Shown here: positions 45,338 through 54,237 of the stretch, in pieces
Numbering within the stretch: position 1 is the stretch's first letter
How the letters are laid out: the number at the start of each line of letters is the position of its first letter
Assembly (NCBI RefSeq): GCF_014692675.1
Contig: NZ_JABFCZ010000002.1
Coordinates: 62,001-126,000, forward strand
Source: Roseibium aggregatum
Lineage (GTDB): Bacteria; Pseudomonadota; Alphaproteobacteria; Rhizobiales; Stappiaceae
Direction: 5' to 3'
DNA: 64,000 nt
Position numbers and translations under genes: made by a program
The notes under the pieces: model-generated
Told to the model about the DNA's origin: nothing
What the model saw: the letters and a program-made list of their open reading frames with translations, nothing else
The model's database searches: none

Positions 45338-46744
45338 TCAGAGCCGGTAGGCTTGCTTGGCAAGCCGGTAAGCGAGGTCTGTGGCGACCTCATATGCCTC
45401 GTCTTCCGCGAGCCGCCCCGTGGCGACCAGGGTTGCGAGATAGGCGCAGTCCACCCGGCGGGCCACGTCGTGGCGGGCAGGGATGGAGCAGAAGGCGCGG
45501 GTGTCGTCGTTGAAGCCGACGGTGTTGTAGAACCCGGCCGTTTCGGTGGTCATTTCCCGGAACCGGCGCATGCCTTCCGGGCTGTCGTAGAACCACCAGG
45601 CGGGACCGAGCTTCAGCGCTGGATAAACGCCGGCAAGGGGCGCCAGTTCGCGGGCGTAACTGGTTTCGTCCAGGGTGAAGAGAATGATGGTGAGGTCCCG
45701 TTCCAGCCCAACGGCGTCCAGAAGCGGCTTCAGCGCGCGGACATAATCGGTGCGGGTCGGAATATCGAAGCCCTTGTCGCGGCCGAAGGCGGCAGAGATC
45801 GGGCCGGAGTGATTGCGGTAGCTGCCCGGATGGATCTGCAGGACCAGTCCGTCCTCCAGGCTCATGCGGGCCATTTCGGTGAGCATGTGGCCGCGGAAGG
45901 CATCCGCCTCCTCAGGCGTGCAGGTGCCCTTGAGCGCCTTGTCGAACAGGGCGGCAGCGTCCGCTGCGGGCAGATCTTCGGTGCGCGCTGTGGCGTGGCC
46001 GTGGTCGGAGGAGGTCGCGCCGAATTCCTTGAAATAGGCGCGGCGGATACGGTGGGCCTGAAGGTAGCCCTGCCAGCTGGTGGTGTTCTCGCCGGTGAGG
46101 GCGCCGAGCCGTTCGACGTTTTCGGCAAAGCCGGCAAATTCCGGATCGACGACAGGGTCCGGCCGGTAGGCGGTGACAACACGTCCGTCCCAGCCGCTGT
46201 CGCGGATCATCCTGTGCCAGCGCAAGTCGTCGAGCGGGCTTTCGGTCGTCGCGATTGCCTCAATATTAAATCGATTGAATAATGCTCGAGGCGTAAACTC
46301 CGGCCGGGTCAGGCAGTCGGCGATGTGATCGTAGGTTTCGTCCGCCGTTTCCGCGGAAATCGGCGTGGTCATCCCGAACACGTCCTGGAAGGCGTGATCA
46401 AGCCACATGCGCGAGGGGGTGGCGCGGAAAAGGTAATAATTCTCGGCGAACACGCGCCAGATCTTGCGACCATCGGTCTCCGTCCAGCCGCCGTCGGCGC
46501 GCGGGACTCCGAGGCTTTCAAGGCTTACGCCCTGGGAGAACAGCATGCGGAAGACATAGTGGTCTGGAGTAATGAACAGCTGTGCGGGATCGGCAAACGG
46601 CTGGTTTTCCGCATACCAGCGCGGATCCGTGTGGCCGTGGGGGCTGATAATCGGCTTTTCCGCGACCGACTGGTAGAGTGAACGCGCGATATCGCGTGTC
46701 ATCGGATCTGTCGGAAACAACCTGTCTGAGGCCAACAATGCCAC
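45338..46744 (-). CDS. uxaC: Glucuronate isomerase
   Basis: 468 aa from a GTG at 46744 with GGGGAGG about 7 nt upstream. UxaC hallmarks: [11 protein letters not shown] (metal-site histidines, residues about 33-43), [10 protein letters not shown], and the C-terminal [18 protein letters not shown]. It isomerises glucuronate to fructuronate and galacturonate to tagaturonate. First gene of the minus-strand uronate operon. Confidence 0.94.
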   Translation of the reverse strand: MALLASDRLFPTDPMTRDIARSLYQSVAEKPIISPHGHTDPRWYAENQPFADPAQLFITPDHYVFRMLFSQGVSLESLGVPRADGGWTETDGRKIWRVFAENYYLFRATPSRMWLDHAFQDVFGMTTPISAETADETYDHIADCLTRPEFTPRALFNRFNIEAIATTESPLDDLRWHRMIRDSGWDGRVVTAYRPDPVVDPEFAGFAENVERLGALTGENTTSWQGYLQAHRIRRAYFKEFGATSSDHGHATARTEDLPAADAAALFDKALKGTCTPEEADAFRGHMLTEMARMSLEDGLVLQIHPGSYRNHSGPISAAFGRDKGFDIPTRTDYVRALKPLLDAVGLERDLTIILFTLDETSYARELAPLAGVYPALKLGPAWWFYDSPEGMRRFREMTTETAGFYNTVGFNDDTRAFCSIPARHDVARRVDCAYLATLVATGRLAEDEAYEVATDLAYRLAKQAYRL

Positions 46745-46862
46745 AATAATCCTCCCCGTTGCCGATTCCCGCTTGCCGTTTTCGGCAATTTTCCCAAGGG
46801 TCTTTCAATCGGCGTAGTTTAGTAATATGCTAGTATTCAGATCGAGTCAACGGAGCGAACGT
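46745..46862. promoter_or_regulatory. Divergent promoter region of the uronate operon and gntR-kdgK
   Basis: The 118-bp gap contains a perfect palindrome TTGCCG-TTTT-CGGCAA (46773-46788) and a direct repeat TAGTA-N6-TAGTA (46820-46835) within an AT-rich stretch. Either could be bound by the adjacent GntR/FCD regulator; the direct evidence is symmetry and position only. Confidence 0.45.
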
Positions 46863-47573
46863 ATGACCGGAACGAGCCCCTTGCGGGTCCTGGAGCCACT
46901 GAACCGACCGTCGGTTGCCGATACGGTTTTCGACGAATTGCACCGGCAGATCCTGTCGCTGGAACTGCCGCCGGGAACCAAGATGTCTGAAGTGGAAGTG
47001 GCCAAGGCGCTGGGCGTGTCGCGCCAGCCGGTGAGGGATGCCTTCTACCGGCTGTCGAAGCTCGGCTTCCTGTCGATCCGGCCGCAACGGGCGACCACCG
47101 TGTCGCAGATTTCCGAAAAGGCGGTGCATCAGGCGAGATTCGTCCGCAGCGCCATCGAGGCGGAAACGGTGCGGACCGCCTGCGAGCGGCTGACCGACGA
47201 CGATATCAAGGCGCTCGACGAAATCCTGGAAGGGCAGCGGCGGGCGATCGAGGCGAAAGACGCGGAGACCTTCCACGATCTGGACGACCGGTTTCACAAG
47301 GAAATCTGCGAGCGTTCCGGCCTTGGCTTTGCCTGGGACCTCATCCGCGAGAACAAGGCCCATATGGACCGGGTGCGGTTCCTGTCGCTGTCCTTCGGCT
47401 CGCGCCATGCGTATGACGATCATGTGGAGGTCATGGAGGCCATCCGGAACCGCGATACGCAAAGCGCCGTCAAGCTGATGCGCAAGCACCTGTCCCGGAT
47501 CCTGGAGCAGCTTCCGCGGATCAGGGACGAACATTCCCAGTTCTTTGCCGGAGACCCGGACGTTGACGCGTAA
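46863..47573 (+). CDS. GntR/FCD-family regulator of uronate catabolism
   Basis: 236 aa from the ATG at 46863 with GGAG 8 nt upstream. The winged helix is at residues about 25-85 (MSEVEVAKALGVSRQPVRDAFYRLSKLGF split), followed by an FCD ligand-binding domain with DLDDRFHKEICERSG and the His-bearing YDDHVEVMEAI. Divergent from uxaC and overlapping kdgK, it is likely the local repressor responding to a uronate intermediate, comparable to UxuR/ExuR. Confidence 0.85.
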   Translation: MTGTSPLRVLEPLNRPSVADTVFDELHRQILSLELPPGTKMSEVEVAKALGVSRQPVRDAFYRLSKLGFLSIRPQRATTVSQISEKAVHQARFVRSAIEAETVRTACERLTDDDIKALDEILEGQRRAIEAKDAETFHDLDDRFHKEICERSGLGFAWDLIRENKAHMDRVRFLSLSFGSRHAYDDHVEVMEAIRNRDTQSAVKLMRKHLSRILEQLPRIRDEHSQFFAGDPDVDA

Positions 47574-48471
47574 TTTTCTCGCCATCGGCGAATGCATGGT
47601 CGAAATGGCGCCGACGGGCGAGGGGACCTACCGGCTGGGCTTTGCCGGTGATACCCTGAACACGGCCTGGTACGCGCGCCGTCTTCTGTCGGAGGGATGG
47701 GACGTCTCCTATCTGACCGGCGTGGGCCGGGATTCCGTTTCCGAGGAGATGCTGGCCTTCTTCGAAGATGCCGGGATCCGCACGGACTATGTCCAGCGCG
47801 ATAATGACCGGACGGTCGGGCTCTACATCATCCAGCTCAATGACGGCGAGCGCAGCTTTTCCTACTGGCGTTCCGATTCCGCAGCCCGGCAGCTTGCCCG
47901 CGACCGGGCAAGGCTCGATGCGGCCCTGGCGGCAGCGGATGTGCTCTATTTTTCCGGCATCACGCTCGCAATCCTGCCCAAGGAGCAGCGCGGCGGATTC
48001 CTGGAGGCCGTGCGGGCGGCCCGGAACAAGGGGGCGACTGTCGCCTTCGACCCGAACCTGCGTCCCAGGCTGTGGGAGACAGGTGAAGCCATGTGCGCCA
48101 CGGTCATGGCGGCCGCTGCCGTCAGCGACATCGTCCTGCCGTCCTTCGAGGACGAGGCGACGTATTTCGGTGACGCCGGCCCGACCGAGACCGTGAACCG
48201 GTATACCCAAGCCGGGGTGCCGCTGGTGATCGTCAAGAACGGGCCGGGTGAGGTCTTGTGGCAGTCCGATGGCGCAACCTGGACCTTCCAGGTGCCGCCG
48301 GTGACCGAGGTCGTCGACACGACGGCTGCCGGTGACAGTTTCAACGCCGCCTTCCTCGCCAGCCATCTTCAGGGTACGGACCTTGAAACGTCAGTCGCAG
48401 CCGGTTCCCGGCTTGCCGCCCGGGTCATCGGCCGGCGTGGTGCGCTGGTGGATATTTCGCAGGCGGTCTAG
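47563..48471 (+). CDS. kdgK: 2-dehydro-3-deoxygluconokinase
   Basis: 302 aa if translation starts at the TTG at 47563, which has GGAG 8-9 nt upstream; an in-frame TTG at 47545 is the alternative and no ATG fits. PfkB-family sugar kinase: NFLAIGECMVEMAP start, FAGDTLNTAWYARRL substrate loop, and the catalytic DTTAAGDSFNAAF. It phosphorylates KDG to KDPG, the common end of all uronate branches here. It overlaps the regulator gene by 11 nt. The KDPG aldolase gene is not in the window. Confidence 0.88.
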   Translation: MTRNFLAIGECMVEMAPTGEGTYRLGFAGDTLNTAWYARRLLSEGWDVSYLTGVGRDSVSEEMLAFFEDAGIRTDYVQRDNDRTVGLYIIQLNDGERSFSYWRSDSAARQLARDRARLDAALAAADVLYFSGITLAILPKEQRGGFLEAVRAARNKGATVAFDPNLRPRLWETGEAMCATVMAAAAVSDIVLPSFEDEATYFGDAGPTETVNRYTQAGVPLVIVKNGPGEVLWQSDGATWTFQVPPVTEVVDTTAAGDSFNAAFLASHLQGTDLETSVAAGSRLAARVIGRRGALVDISQAV

Positions 48472-48503
48472 GTCGTTACTGTAATGCTTTGCCTCCCGCT
48501 CAG

Positions 48504-48541
48504 CGTCATCACCCGGCGAACTGCGCGGGGTAATGACGCCG
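48504..48541. repeat. Type B half-repeat before paaX
   Basis: GTCATCACCCGGCGAACTGC followed by GCGGGGTAATGACGC matches the first palindrome of the type B repeat. It lies in the 166-bp gap between kdgK and the chosen paaX start. Confidence 0.6.
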
Positions 48542-48637
48542 AATGTGGGGGCGGTTCCGTTCCTTGCTCTTGCAAGCGGCGCTGCAAAAGTGTCTTTTGG
48601 GGCCTTTCCGTCACACCGCTCCAGGAGACGCAGGAAT

Positions 48638-49543
48638 TTGAGGAATAAGGAACGGGCCGCCGCGGACACGGTGCCGGCGGTCCTGAAGCAGCTTTGGCCT
48701 GAGCCGCCGCGTGCGGCCGGTTTCATCGTCACCATCTATGGCGACATTGTCGAACCGCGCGGCGGCGTGCTGTGGATGGGCAACCTGATCGAGGTTTGCG
48801 GAACTATCGGGATCAGCGAAAGTCTGGTGCGGACGGCCGTTTCCCGTCTCGTTTCGGCGGGCCAGCTGTCCGGCGAGCGCGACGGGCGGCGCAGCTTCTA
48901 CCGGCTGACGGACCGGGCCCGGGTGGAATTCCTTCAGGCTGCAAGAATTCTCTTCGATCCCGAACCGGCGCCGGAAGCCTTCCTCATCGCGCCGCGTCCT
49001 CCGGCGGAACAGGAAGCGGGCTTCCTGCGCCAGGGCTTTGCCGTTGCCGGCGCCTTTCTGATCGGGCCGGACCGGGCCCCGAGCACGGTTCCCGCGAGGA
49101 GCGGGCTGCCGGGGCCGGTGTTTCGGGCGGAAACCGTTGCCGGGGCTGAAGAGCTTCCGGCTTTCGCCTCCAGATATTGGGATCTCGAGTCGTTGGCCGA
49201 TGCCTATAGCGTATTCCTCGAGCGTTACGGCCGGCTCTCGAGCTATCTTGCTTCCGGCGAGCCGCTTCACGGCGCCGATGCGATGACCGCCCGGCTGATG
49301 CTCGTCCACGACTACCGTTTCGTGCTCCTGCGCGATCCGCGCCTTCCGGTCGACGCCCTGCCTGAGAATTGGCCCGGATATGAAGCGCGGACCCTGTTCG
49401 CCGAACTCTACCGGCGGCTGGCGCCGGAGACCGACCGGCATACGGGCATGCATCTTCAAAGCGTTTCCGGTATACTGCCGGCCAGTACCGAGGCGACCGA
49501 AAAGCGGTTGCGGACGATCGCCGGAAATACCATCGAAGCTTGA
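48638..49543 (+). CDS. paaX: PaaX-family transcriptional repressor
   Basis: 301 aa from the TTG at 48638 (AGGAG and AGGA upstream); a longer frame to 48533 begins in repeat DNA and reads low-complexity sequence. PaaX features: GFIVTIYGDIVEPRGGVLW near the N-terminus, the winged helix GISESLVRTAVSRLVSAGQL, and the C-terminal PaaX domain with VHDYRFVLLRDPRLP and LPENWPGYEA. PaaX binds phenylacetyl-CoA and represses paa genes. It lies 191 bp upstream of paaA on the same strand. Confidence 0.88.
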   Translation: MRNKERAAADTVPAVLKQLWPEPPRAAGFIVTIYGDIVEPRGGVLWMGNLIEVCGTIGISESLVRTAVSRLVSAGQLSGERDGRRSFYRLTDRARVEFLQAARILFDPEPAPEAFLIAPRPPAEQEAGFLRQGFAVAGAFLIGPDRAPSTVPARSGLPGPVFRAETVAGAEELPAFASRYWDLESLADAYSVFLERYGRLSSYLASGEPLHGADAMTARLMLVHDYRFVLLRDPRLPVDALPENWPGYEARTLFAELYRRLAPETDRHTGMHLQSVSGILPASTEATEKRLRTIAGNTIEA

Positions 49544-49650
49544 GCCGTTTTCAAGAGGTTTCCGCCGCTTTCGGGCGTTTCGGACTGAAAGCATCACAGA
49601 ATTGATAAGAAAACTCTTTTTATGTGATGTTTTGTACGTTATATATTCAT

Positions 49651-49662
49651 GACCGATCGGTC
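49651..49662. promoter_or_regulatory. Candidate PaaR operator upstream of paaA
   Basis: A perfect 12-bp palindrome GACCGATCGGTC lies 73 bp before paaA, next to an AT-rich stretch (49600-49650) that probably holds the promoter. The same GACCG-N2-CGGTC form occurs before paaG (59919-59930). Confidence 0.65.
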
Positions 49663-49734
49663 GACGAATGGGTTTTGCCCGCTGAAAAGCAGCCCCTGAC
49701 CGGTCGTACGGATGCGAATTGAGGAGGAGGGCGC

Positions 49735-50739
49735 ATGTACGCGCAAATGGTCAAGACCGCTTCGGACGGCGTCAAATCCCGTGAGGACATGAGCCCCGAA
49801 GAAGCCGCCTTTCAGGCAAAGATCGATGCGGACATCAAGATCGAGCCGCGCGACTGGATGCCCGAAGACTACCGCCGCACCCTGATCCGCCAGATCGGCC
49901 AGCATGCCCATTCCGAAGTTGTCGGCCAGCTGCCGGAAGGCAACTGGATCACCCGTGCGCCGACACTGGAGCGCAAGATGATCCTGCTCGCCAAGGTGCA
50001 GGACGAAGCCGGCCACGGCCTCTATCTCTATTCCGCCGCCGAGACGCTCGGTGTGAGCCGCGACGAGATGGTCGAGATGCTCCACGCCGGGAAGATGAAA
50101 TATTCCTCGATCTTCAACTATCCGACGCTGAACTGGGCCGATATCGGTGCGGTCGGCTGGCTGGTGGATGGCGCCGCCATCATCAACCAGGTCGCCCTGC
50201 AGCGGACCTCCTATGGCCCCTACAGCCGCGCCATGATCCGGATTTGCAAGGAAGAAAGCTTCCATGCGCGCCAGGGCTACAGCGCGATCATGAAGATGGC
50301 CTTCGGCACGCCGGAGCAGAAGCGAATGGCGCAGCACGCGGTCAATCGCCTGTGGTTCCCGGCCCTGATGATGTTCGGCCCGTCGGACAAGGACTCTGTC
50401 CATTCCGAACAGTCCATGGCCTGGAAGATCAAGATCAAGACCAATGACGAGCTGCGCCAGCAGTTCGTGGACCAGACCGTGCCGCAGATCCTCTATCTCG
50501 GTCTGGAGCTACCCGACCCGAACATCAAGTGGAACGAGGAACGCGGCCACTACGACTTCAGCGATCCGGACTGGAGCGAGTTCTTCAACGTCCTCAAGGG
50601 CAACGGACCGTGCAATACGGACCGCATGAAGGACCGTGTCGGCGCCTGGGAAGACGGCGAATGGGTTCGCGACGGCCTGATGGCGCACGCCCGCAAGAAA
50701 CAGGCCCGCAAGGACGCGGCCAAGATCGCCGCTGAATAA
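49735..50739 (+). CDS. paaA: 1,2-phenylacetyl-CoA epoxidase catalytic subunit A
   Basis: 334 aa with a GAGGAGGAGG site just upstream. The ferritin-like diiron motifs are visible as ExxH pairs: [12 protein letters not shown] and [11 protein letters not shown]. Together with PaaC it forms the catalytic core that epoxidises the ring of phenylacetyl-CoA. First gene of paaABCDE. Confidence 0.96.
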   Translation: MYAQMVKTASDGVKSREDMSPEEAAFQAKIDADIKIEPRDWMPEDYRRTLIRQIGQHAHSEVVGQLPEGNWITRAPTLERKMILLAKVQDEAGHGLYLYSAAETLGVSRDEMVEMLHAGKMKYSSIFNYPTLNWADIGAVGWLVDGAAIINQVALQRTSYGPYSRAMIRICKEESFHARQGYSAIMKMAFGTPEQKRMAQHAVNRLWFPALMMFGPSDKDSVHSEQSMAWKIKIKTNDELRQQFVDQTVPQILYLGLELPDPNIKWNEERGHYDFSDPDWSEFFNVLKGNGPCNTDRMKDRVGAWEDGEWVRDGLMAHARKKQARKDAAKIAAE

Positions 50740-50756
50740 TTAAGGAGGAGGCACCA

Positions 50757-51062
50757 ATGAGCAACGAAACAACACCGAGCCGCTCCGAATGGCCCCTGTG
50801 GGAAGTCTTCATCCGCGGCCAGCACGGCATGAGCCACCGTCACGTGGGCTCCCTGCATGCGCCGGATGCCGAGATGGCGATCAAGAACGCCCGTGATGTC
50901 TATACGCGCCGCAACGAAGGCGTCTCGATTTGGGTGGTCGAGGCCAAGCATATCGCGGCCACCGCGCCCGGCGAGAAGGGCCCGTTCTTCGAGCCGTCGG
51001 AAAGCAAGGTCTACCGTCACCCGACCTTCTTCGACATTCCCGATGAAGTGGGGCACATGTGA
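50757..51062 (+). CDS. paaB: 1,2-phenylacetyl-CoA epoxidase subunit B
   Basis: 101 aa. The pattern WPLWEVFIRGQHGMSHRHVG with an N-terminal EWPLWEVF and the central NARDVYTRRNEGVSIWVV is diagnostic for PaaB, which is needed for assembly of the epoxidase. The stop overlaps the paaC start (TGATG). Confidence 0.95.
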   Translation: MSNETTPSRSEWPLWEVFIRGQHGMSHRHVGSLHAPDAEMAIKNARDVYTRRNEGVSIWVVEAKHIAATAPGEKGPFFEPSESKVYRHPTFFDIPDEVGHM

Positions 51063-51829
51063 TGGCTGATGTCGACAACAAAGCTCTTTTCGAATTCCTG
51101 GTGCGGATGGGCGATAACACGCTGATCCTCGGACACCGGGTGTCCGAATGGTGCGGTCATTCGCCGATCCTGGAAGAAGACATCGCACTCGCCAACACCG
51201 CGCTCGACCTGCTCGGCCAGACGAAGATGTGGCTGGACTATGCCGGCAAGGTGCAGGGCGAGGGCAAGTCGGCCGACGATCTGGCCTTCCTGCGCGATGC
51301 CTGGGACCTGCGCAACGTGCTTCTCGTCGAATTGCCGAACGGCGACTTCGGCCAGACCCTGATGCGCCAGTTCCTGTTCGACGCTTATCACTCGATCATC
51401 CTCGGTCATCTGCTCAAGTCGAGCGATGACGAGGTCCGCGCGATCGCCCAGAAGGCATCGAAGGAAGTGGCCTATCACCTGGAACGCTCCGCCGACACGG
51501 TGGTGGGTCTGGGCGACGGCACGCCGGAAAGCCACAGGCGCATGCAGGCCGCTCTCGACTATCTGTGGCCCTATGTGGGCGAGATGTTCGAGACCGACGA
51601 CATCGACCGGGCCATGGCTTCCGCGGGTGTCGCGCCGGAGCCGTCAGGCCTCAGGGCCGACTACGATGCGCTGGTGGGCCGTGTGCTTGCCGATGCAACG
51701 CTGACCATTCCCGAGGGCAAGTTTGCCCACAAGGGCGGGCGGAACGGCTACATGCACACCGAGCATCTGGGACACCTCCTGTGCGAGATGCAGTGGCTGC
51801 AGCGGGCCTATCCGGGCTGCGAGTGGTGA
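51062..51829 (+). CDS. paaC: 1,2-phenylacetyl-CoA epoxidase structural subunit C
   Basis: 255 aa from the ATG at 51062; a GTG one codon earlier is not needed. PaaC features: ILGHRVSEWCGHSPILEED, LRNVLLVELPNGDF and EVAYHLERSADTVVGLGDG. It supports PaaA and helps bind the substrate; it does not carry a functional diiron site in the known enzymes. Confidence 0.95.
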   Translation: MADVDNKALFEFLVRMGDNTLILGHRVSEWCGHSPILEEDIALANTALDLLGQTKMWLDYAGKVQGEGKSADDLAFLRDAWDLRNVLLVELPNGDFGQTLMRQFLFDAYHSIILGHLLKSSDDEVRAIAQKASKEVAYHLERSADTVVGLGDGTPESHRRMQAALDYLWPYVGEMFETDDIDRAMASAGVAPEPSGLRADYDALVGRVLADATLTIPEGKFAHKGGRNGYMHTEHLGHLLCEMQWLQRAYPGCEW

Positions 51830-51862
51830 TCCAGGTATAACGCGCTCCAGGGAGCCAAAACG

Positions 51863-52324
51863 ATGGCACATCCTTCGACCGAACAGGTCTGGGAATGGCT
51901 GGAGGCTGTTCCAGACCCCGAGATTCCTGTCCTGACGCTGGCGGATCTCGGCATCATCCGGAACGTGGACTGGGAAGGCGACACCTGTGTGGTGACCGTG
52001 ACCCCGACCTATTCCGGCTGTCCGGCGACCAGCATCATCAATCTCGATATCGAAACGGCGCTTCGCGACAAGGGGCTGACGAAGATCGAATTACGCAACC
52101 AGCTCGATCCGGCCTGGACCACCGACTGGATGTCTGAAAAGGGCCGGGAAAAGCTGGAGAAATACGGCATCGCCCCGCCTCAGCCGGCGGGCGGTCCCGA
52201 ACGCTGCCCCCACTGCGGCAGTCCCAACGTGGAAAAACTGAGCCAGTTCGGTTCCACCCCGTGCAAGGCGCAATGGCGCTGCACGGACTGCCTGGAACCC
52301 TTCGAATATTTCAAGTGCATCTGA
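51863..52324 (+). CDS. paaD: PaaD, MIP18-type maturation protein of the phenylacetyl-CoA epoxidase
   Basis: 153 aa. An N-terminal MIP18/DUF59 domain (VPDPEIPVLTLADLGIIR, YSGCPAT) is followed by a Cys-rich tail CPHCGSPNVEKLSQFG then PCKAQWRCTDCLEPF. Such proteins act in Fe-S cluster delivery, here probably for PaaE. It follows paaC after 33 bp. Confidence 0.93.
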   Translation: MAHPSTEQVWEWLEAVPDPEIPVLTLADLGIIRNVDWEGDTCVVTVTPTYSGCPATSIINLDIETALRDKGLTKIELRNQLDPAWTTDWMSEKGREKLEKYGIAPPQPAGGPERCPHCGSPNVEKLSQFGSTPCKAQWRCTDCLEPFEYFKCI

Positions 52325-52356
52325 ATCCGGCTGAGACCGGTAAACGGGAGGAACCC

Positions 52357-53433
52357 ATGGCGCGCTTTCACGATCTTGAAGTTGTCGATGTCCGCAAGAC
52401 CATTCGCGATGCGGTGGTCGTCACGCTGCAGCCGGTCAATGGCGCGGCGGCGGAATTCGACTTCACGCAAGGCCAGTACCTGACCTTCCGCCGCGATTTC
52501 GACGGCGAGGAGTTGCGCCGGTCCTACTCGATCTGTTCGGGCAAGGACGAAGGTCTCCTCCAGGTCGGCATCAAGCGGGTGGATGGCGGCGCCTTTTCCA
52601 CCTGGGCCAACGAAGACCTCAAGATCGGCGACACGATCCAGGCCATGCCCCCCATGGGCGCGTTCCACACCGAGATCGATCCGTCCGCCGCGAAGCATTA
52701 TCTCGGCTTTGCCGGCGGCTCCGGCATCACCCCGGTGCTGTCGATCCTGAAGACCACGCTGGCGCGCGAGCCGAAGTCGGTGTTCACGCTGGTCTATGCC
52801 AACAAGGCGGTGAACACGATCATGTTCCGCGAGGAACTGGAAGACCTCAAGAACATGTATCTCGGCCGCTTCAACGTCATCCACGTGCTGGAGGCGGACG
52901 CGCAGGATATCGATCTCTTCACCGGCCTGGTGACAGAAGAAAAATGCGCCGAGCTCTTCAAGACCGGCTGGGTCGATATCGAGAGCGTCGACACCGCCTT
53001 CATCTGCGGTCCCGAGCCGATGATGCTCGGCATCGCCTCGGCCCTGCGCAAGGCCGGTCTCGACGACAGCCAGATCAAGTTCGAGCTGTTCGCCTCCGCC
53101 CAGCCCGGGCGGGCGAAGCGCAAGGTCGTCTCAAAGGAAGGTGCCAACGCGGATCACGAGACTACCACCGCGATCACGCTGGACGGCTCGACCCAGACGA
53201 TCAGGATGTCCAAGGACACCTCGATCCTGGACGCGGCGCTGCAGAACAACCTGGACGCGCCCTATGCCTGCAAGGCCGGGGTCTGCTCCACCTGCCGCTG
53301 CAAGGTGCTGGAGGGCGAGGTGGAGATGACCGCCAACCATGCGCTTGAGGACTACGAGGTGGAGAAGGGCTATGTGCTTTCCTGCCAGTCCTACCCGGTG
53401 ACGGACAAGGTCGTCGTCGACTACGATCAGTAA
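52357..53433 (+). CDS. paaE: 1,2-phenylacetyl-CoA epoxidase reductase subunit E
   Basis: 358 aa from the ATG at 52357 (GGGAGG upstream). An FAD-binding RRSYSIC motif, an NAD(P)-binding AGGSGITPVLS motif, and a C-terminal plant-type [2Fe-2S] domain CKAGVCSTCRCK with the fourth Cys in LSCQSYP. It feeds electrons from NADPH to the diiron centre of PaaA. Confidence 0.95.
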   Translation: MARFHDLEVVDVRKTIRDAVVVTLQPVNGAAAEFDFTQGQYLTFRRDFDGEELRRSYSICSGKDEGLLQVGIKRVDGGAFSTWANEDLKIGDTIQAMPPMGAFHTEIDPSAAKHYLGFAGGSGITPVLSILKTTLAREPKSVFTLVYANKAVNTIMFREELEDLKNMYLGRFNVIHVLEADAQDIDLFTGLVTEEKCAELFKTGWVDIESVDTAFICGPEPMMLGIASALRKAGLDDSQIKFELFASAQPGRAKRKVVSKEGANADHETTTAITLDGSTQTIRMSKDTSILDAALQNNLDAPYACKAGVCSTCRCKVLEGEVEMTANHALEDYEVEKGYVLSCQSYPVTDKVVVDYDQ

Positions 53434-53460
53434 CAAGCGGGGTCAAGGGAGGACACGGTC

Positions 53461-54213
53461 ATGGAAGACATGAGCATCGAGAGCTATCTCGAACAGGGCG
53501 GGGTTCTGACGAGCCCGTCCAACGCGCCGGCCCGCTATCGCGGCGAACTGATGCGCCTGATGGCCTCGTTCGTCGACAGCGAACTGGCCGGTTCCGCCGG
53601 CTTTGCCGATGTGATCAACACCGCACCCGGGATCAAGCAGCGCATCGCCGCTGCTCGGATCGTTCTGGAAAAGGCCGATCACGCCGAGCGGGTGCTCAAG
53701 ATCATGGGCGAATTCGGCGCCGATATGGGGCGCTATGCCGTCCACCAGCCCTGGGCGGAACGGCTTGACCGGGACGCGGACCTGGGGGCGGCCCGCCACG
53801 GCGGCGACATGCGCCTGTCGGTGTTCCACTATCCGTTTACCGGCTGGACCGATGCGGTGGTGATGAACGTGCTGATGGGGCTTGCCACCGGCGTCCAGCT
53901 GGAGGAACTCGTCAAGGTCTCCTACGGACCGCTTGCAACCGCCTTCCGTGAGATCGCGCCGCGGGAAAACCGTCATGCCGAACTGGGCCTTGAGGGTCTG
54001 GAACAGATCGCAGCCGACACGGCGGAAAAGGAAACGGCCAGGGCATCGATCGCCTATTGGCGGCCGCGGGTGGCGGTCACGTTCGGCGTTGCCGGCTCCG
54101 CCCGGTTCGACACGCTGAAACGCTTCGGGTTGCGTCACACACCGAATGAAGACTTGCTCGCCAGGTGGACGGACAAGGTCGACAGCAAACTGTCGGCTTT
54201 GGGTCTTGGCTGA
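53461..54213 (+). CDS. PaaA/PaaC-like phenylacetic acid catabolic family protein of unknown role
   Basis: 250 aa, or 247 from the Met at 53470. It shows the ferritin-like PaaA/PaaC fold (PF05138): a first helix with FVDSELAGSAGF, ADHAERVLKIMGEFG, and a second half with IAPRENRHAELGLEGL, retaining E-x-x-H-like pairs that could bind metal. It sits between paaE (27 bp) and paaZ (24 bp), so it belongs to the operon, but the classical PaaABCDE system has no such member. Confidence 0.75.
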   Translation: MEDMSIESYLEQGGVLTSPSNAPARYRGELMRLMASFVDSELAGSAGFADVINTAPGIKQRIAAARIVLEKADHAERVLKIMGEFGADMGRYAVHQPWAERLDRDADLGAARHGGDMRLSVFHYPFTGWTDAVVMNVLMGLATGVQLEELVKVSYGPLATAFREIAPRENRHAELGLEGLEQIAADTAEKETARASIAYWRPRVAVTFGVAGSARFDTLKRFGLRHTPNEDLLARWTDKVDSKLSALGLG

Positions 54214-54237
54214 GCGAAATCAAACGAGGGGAATTTC

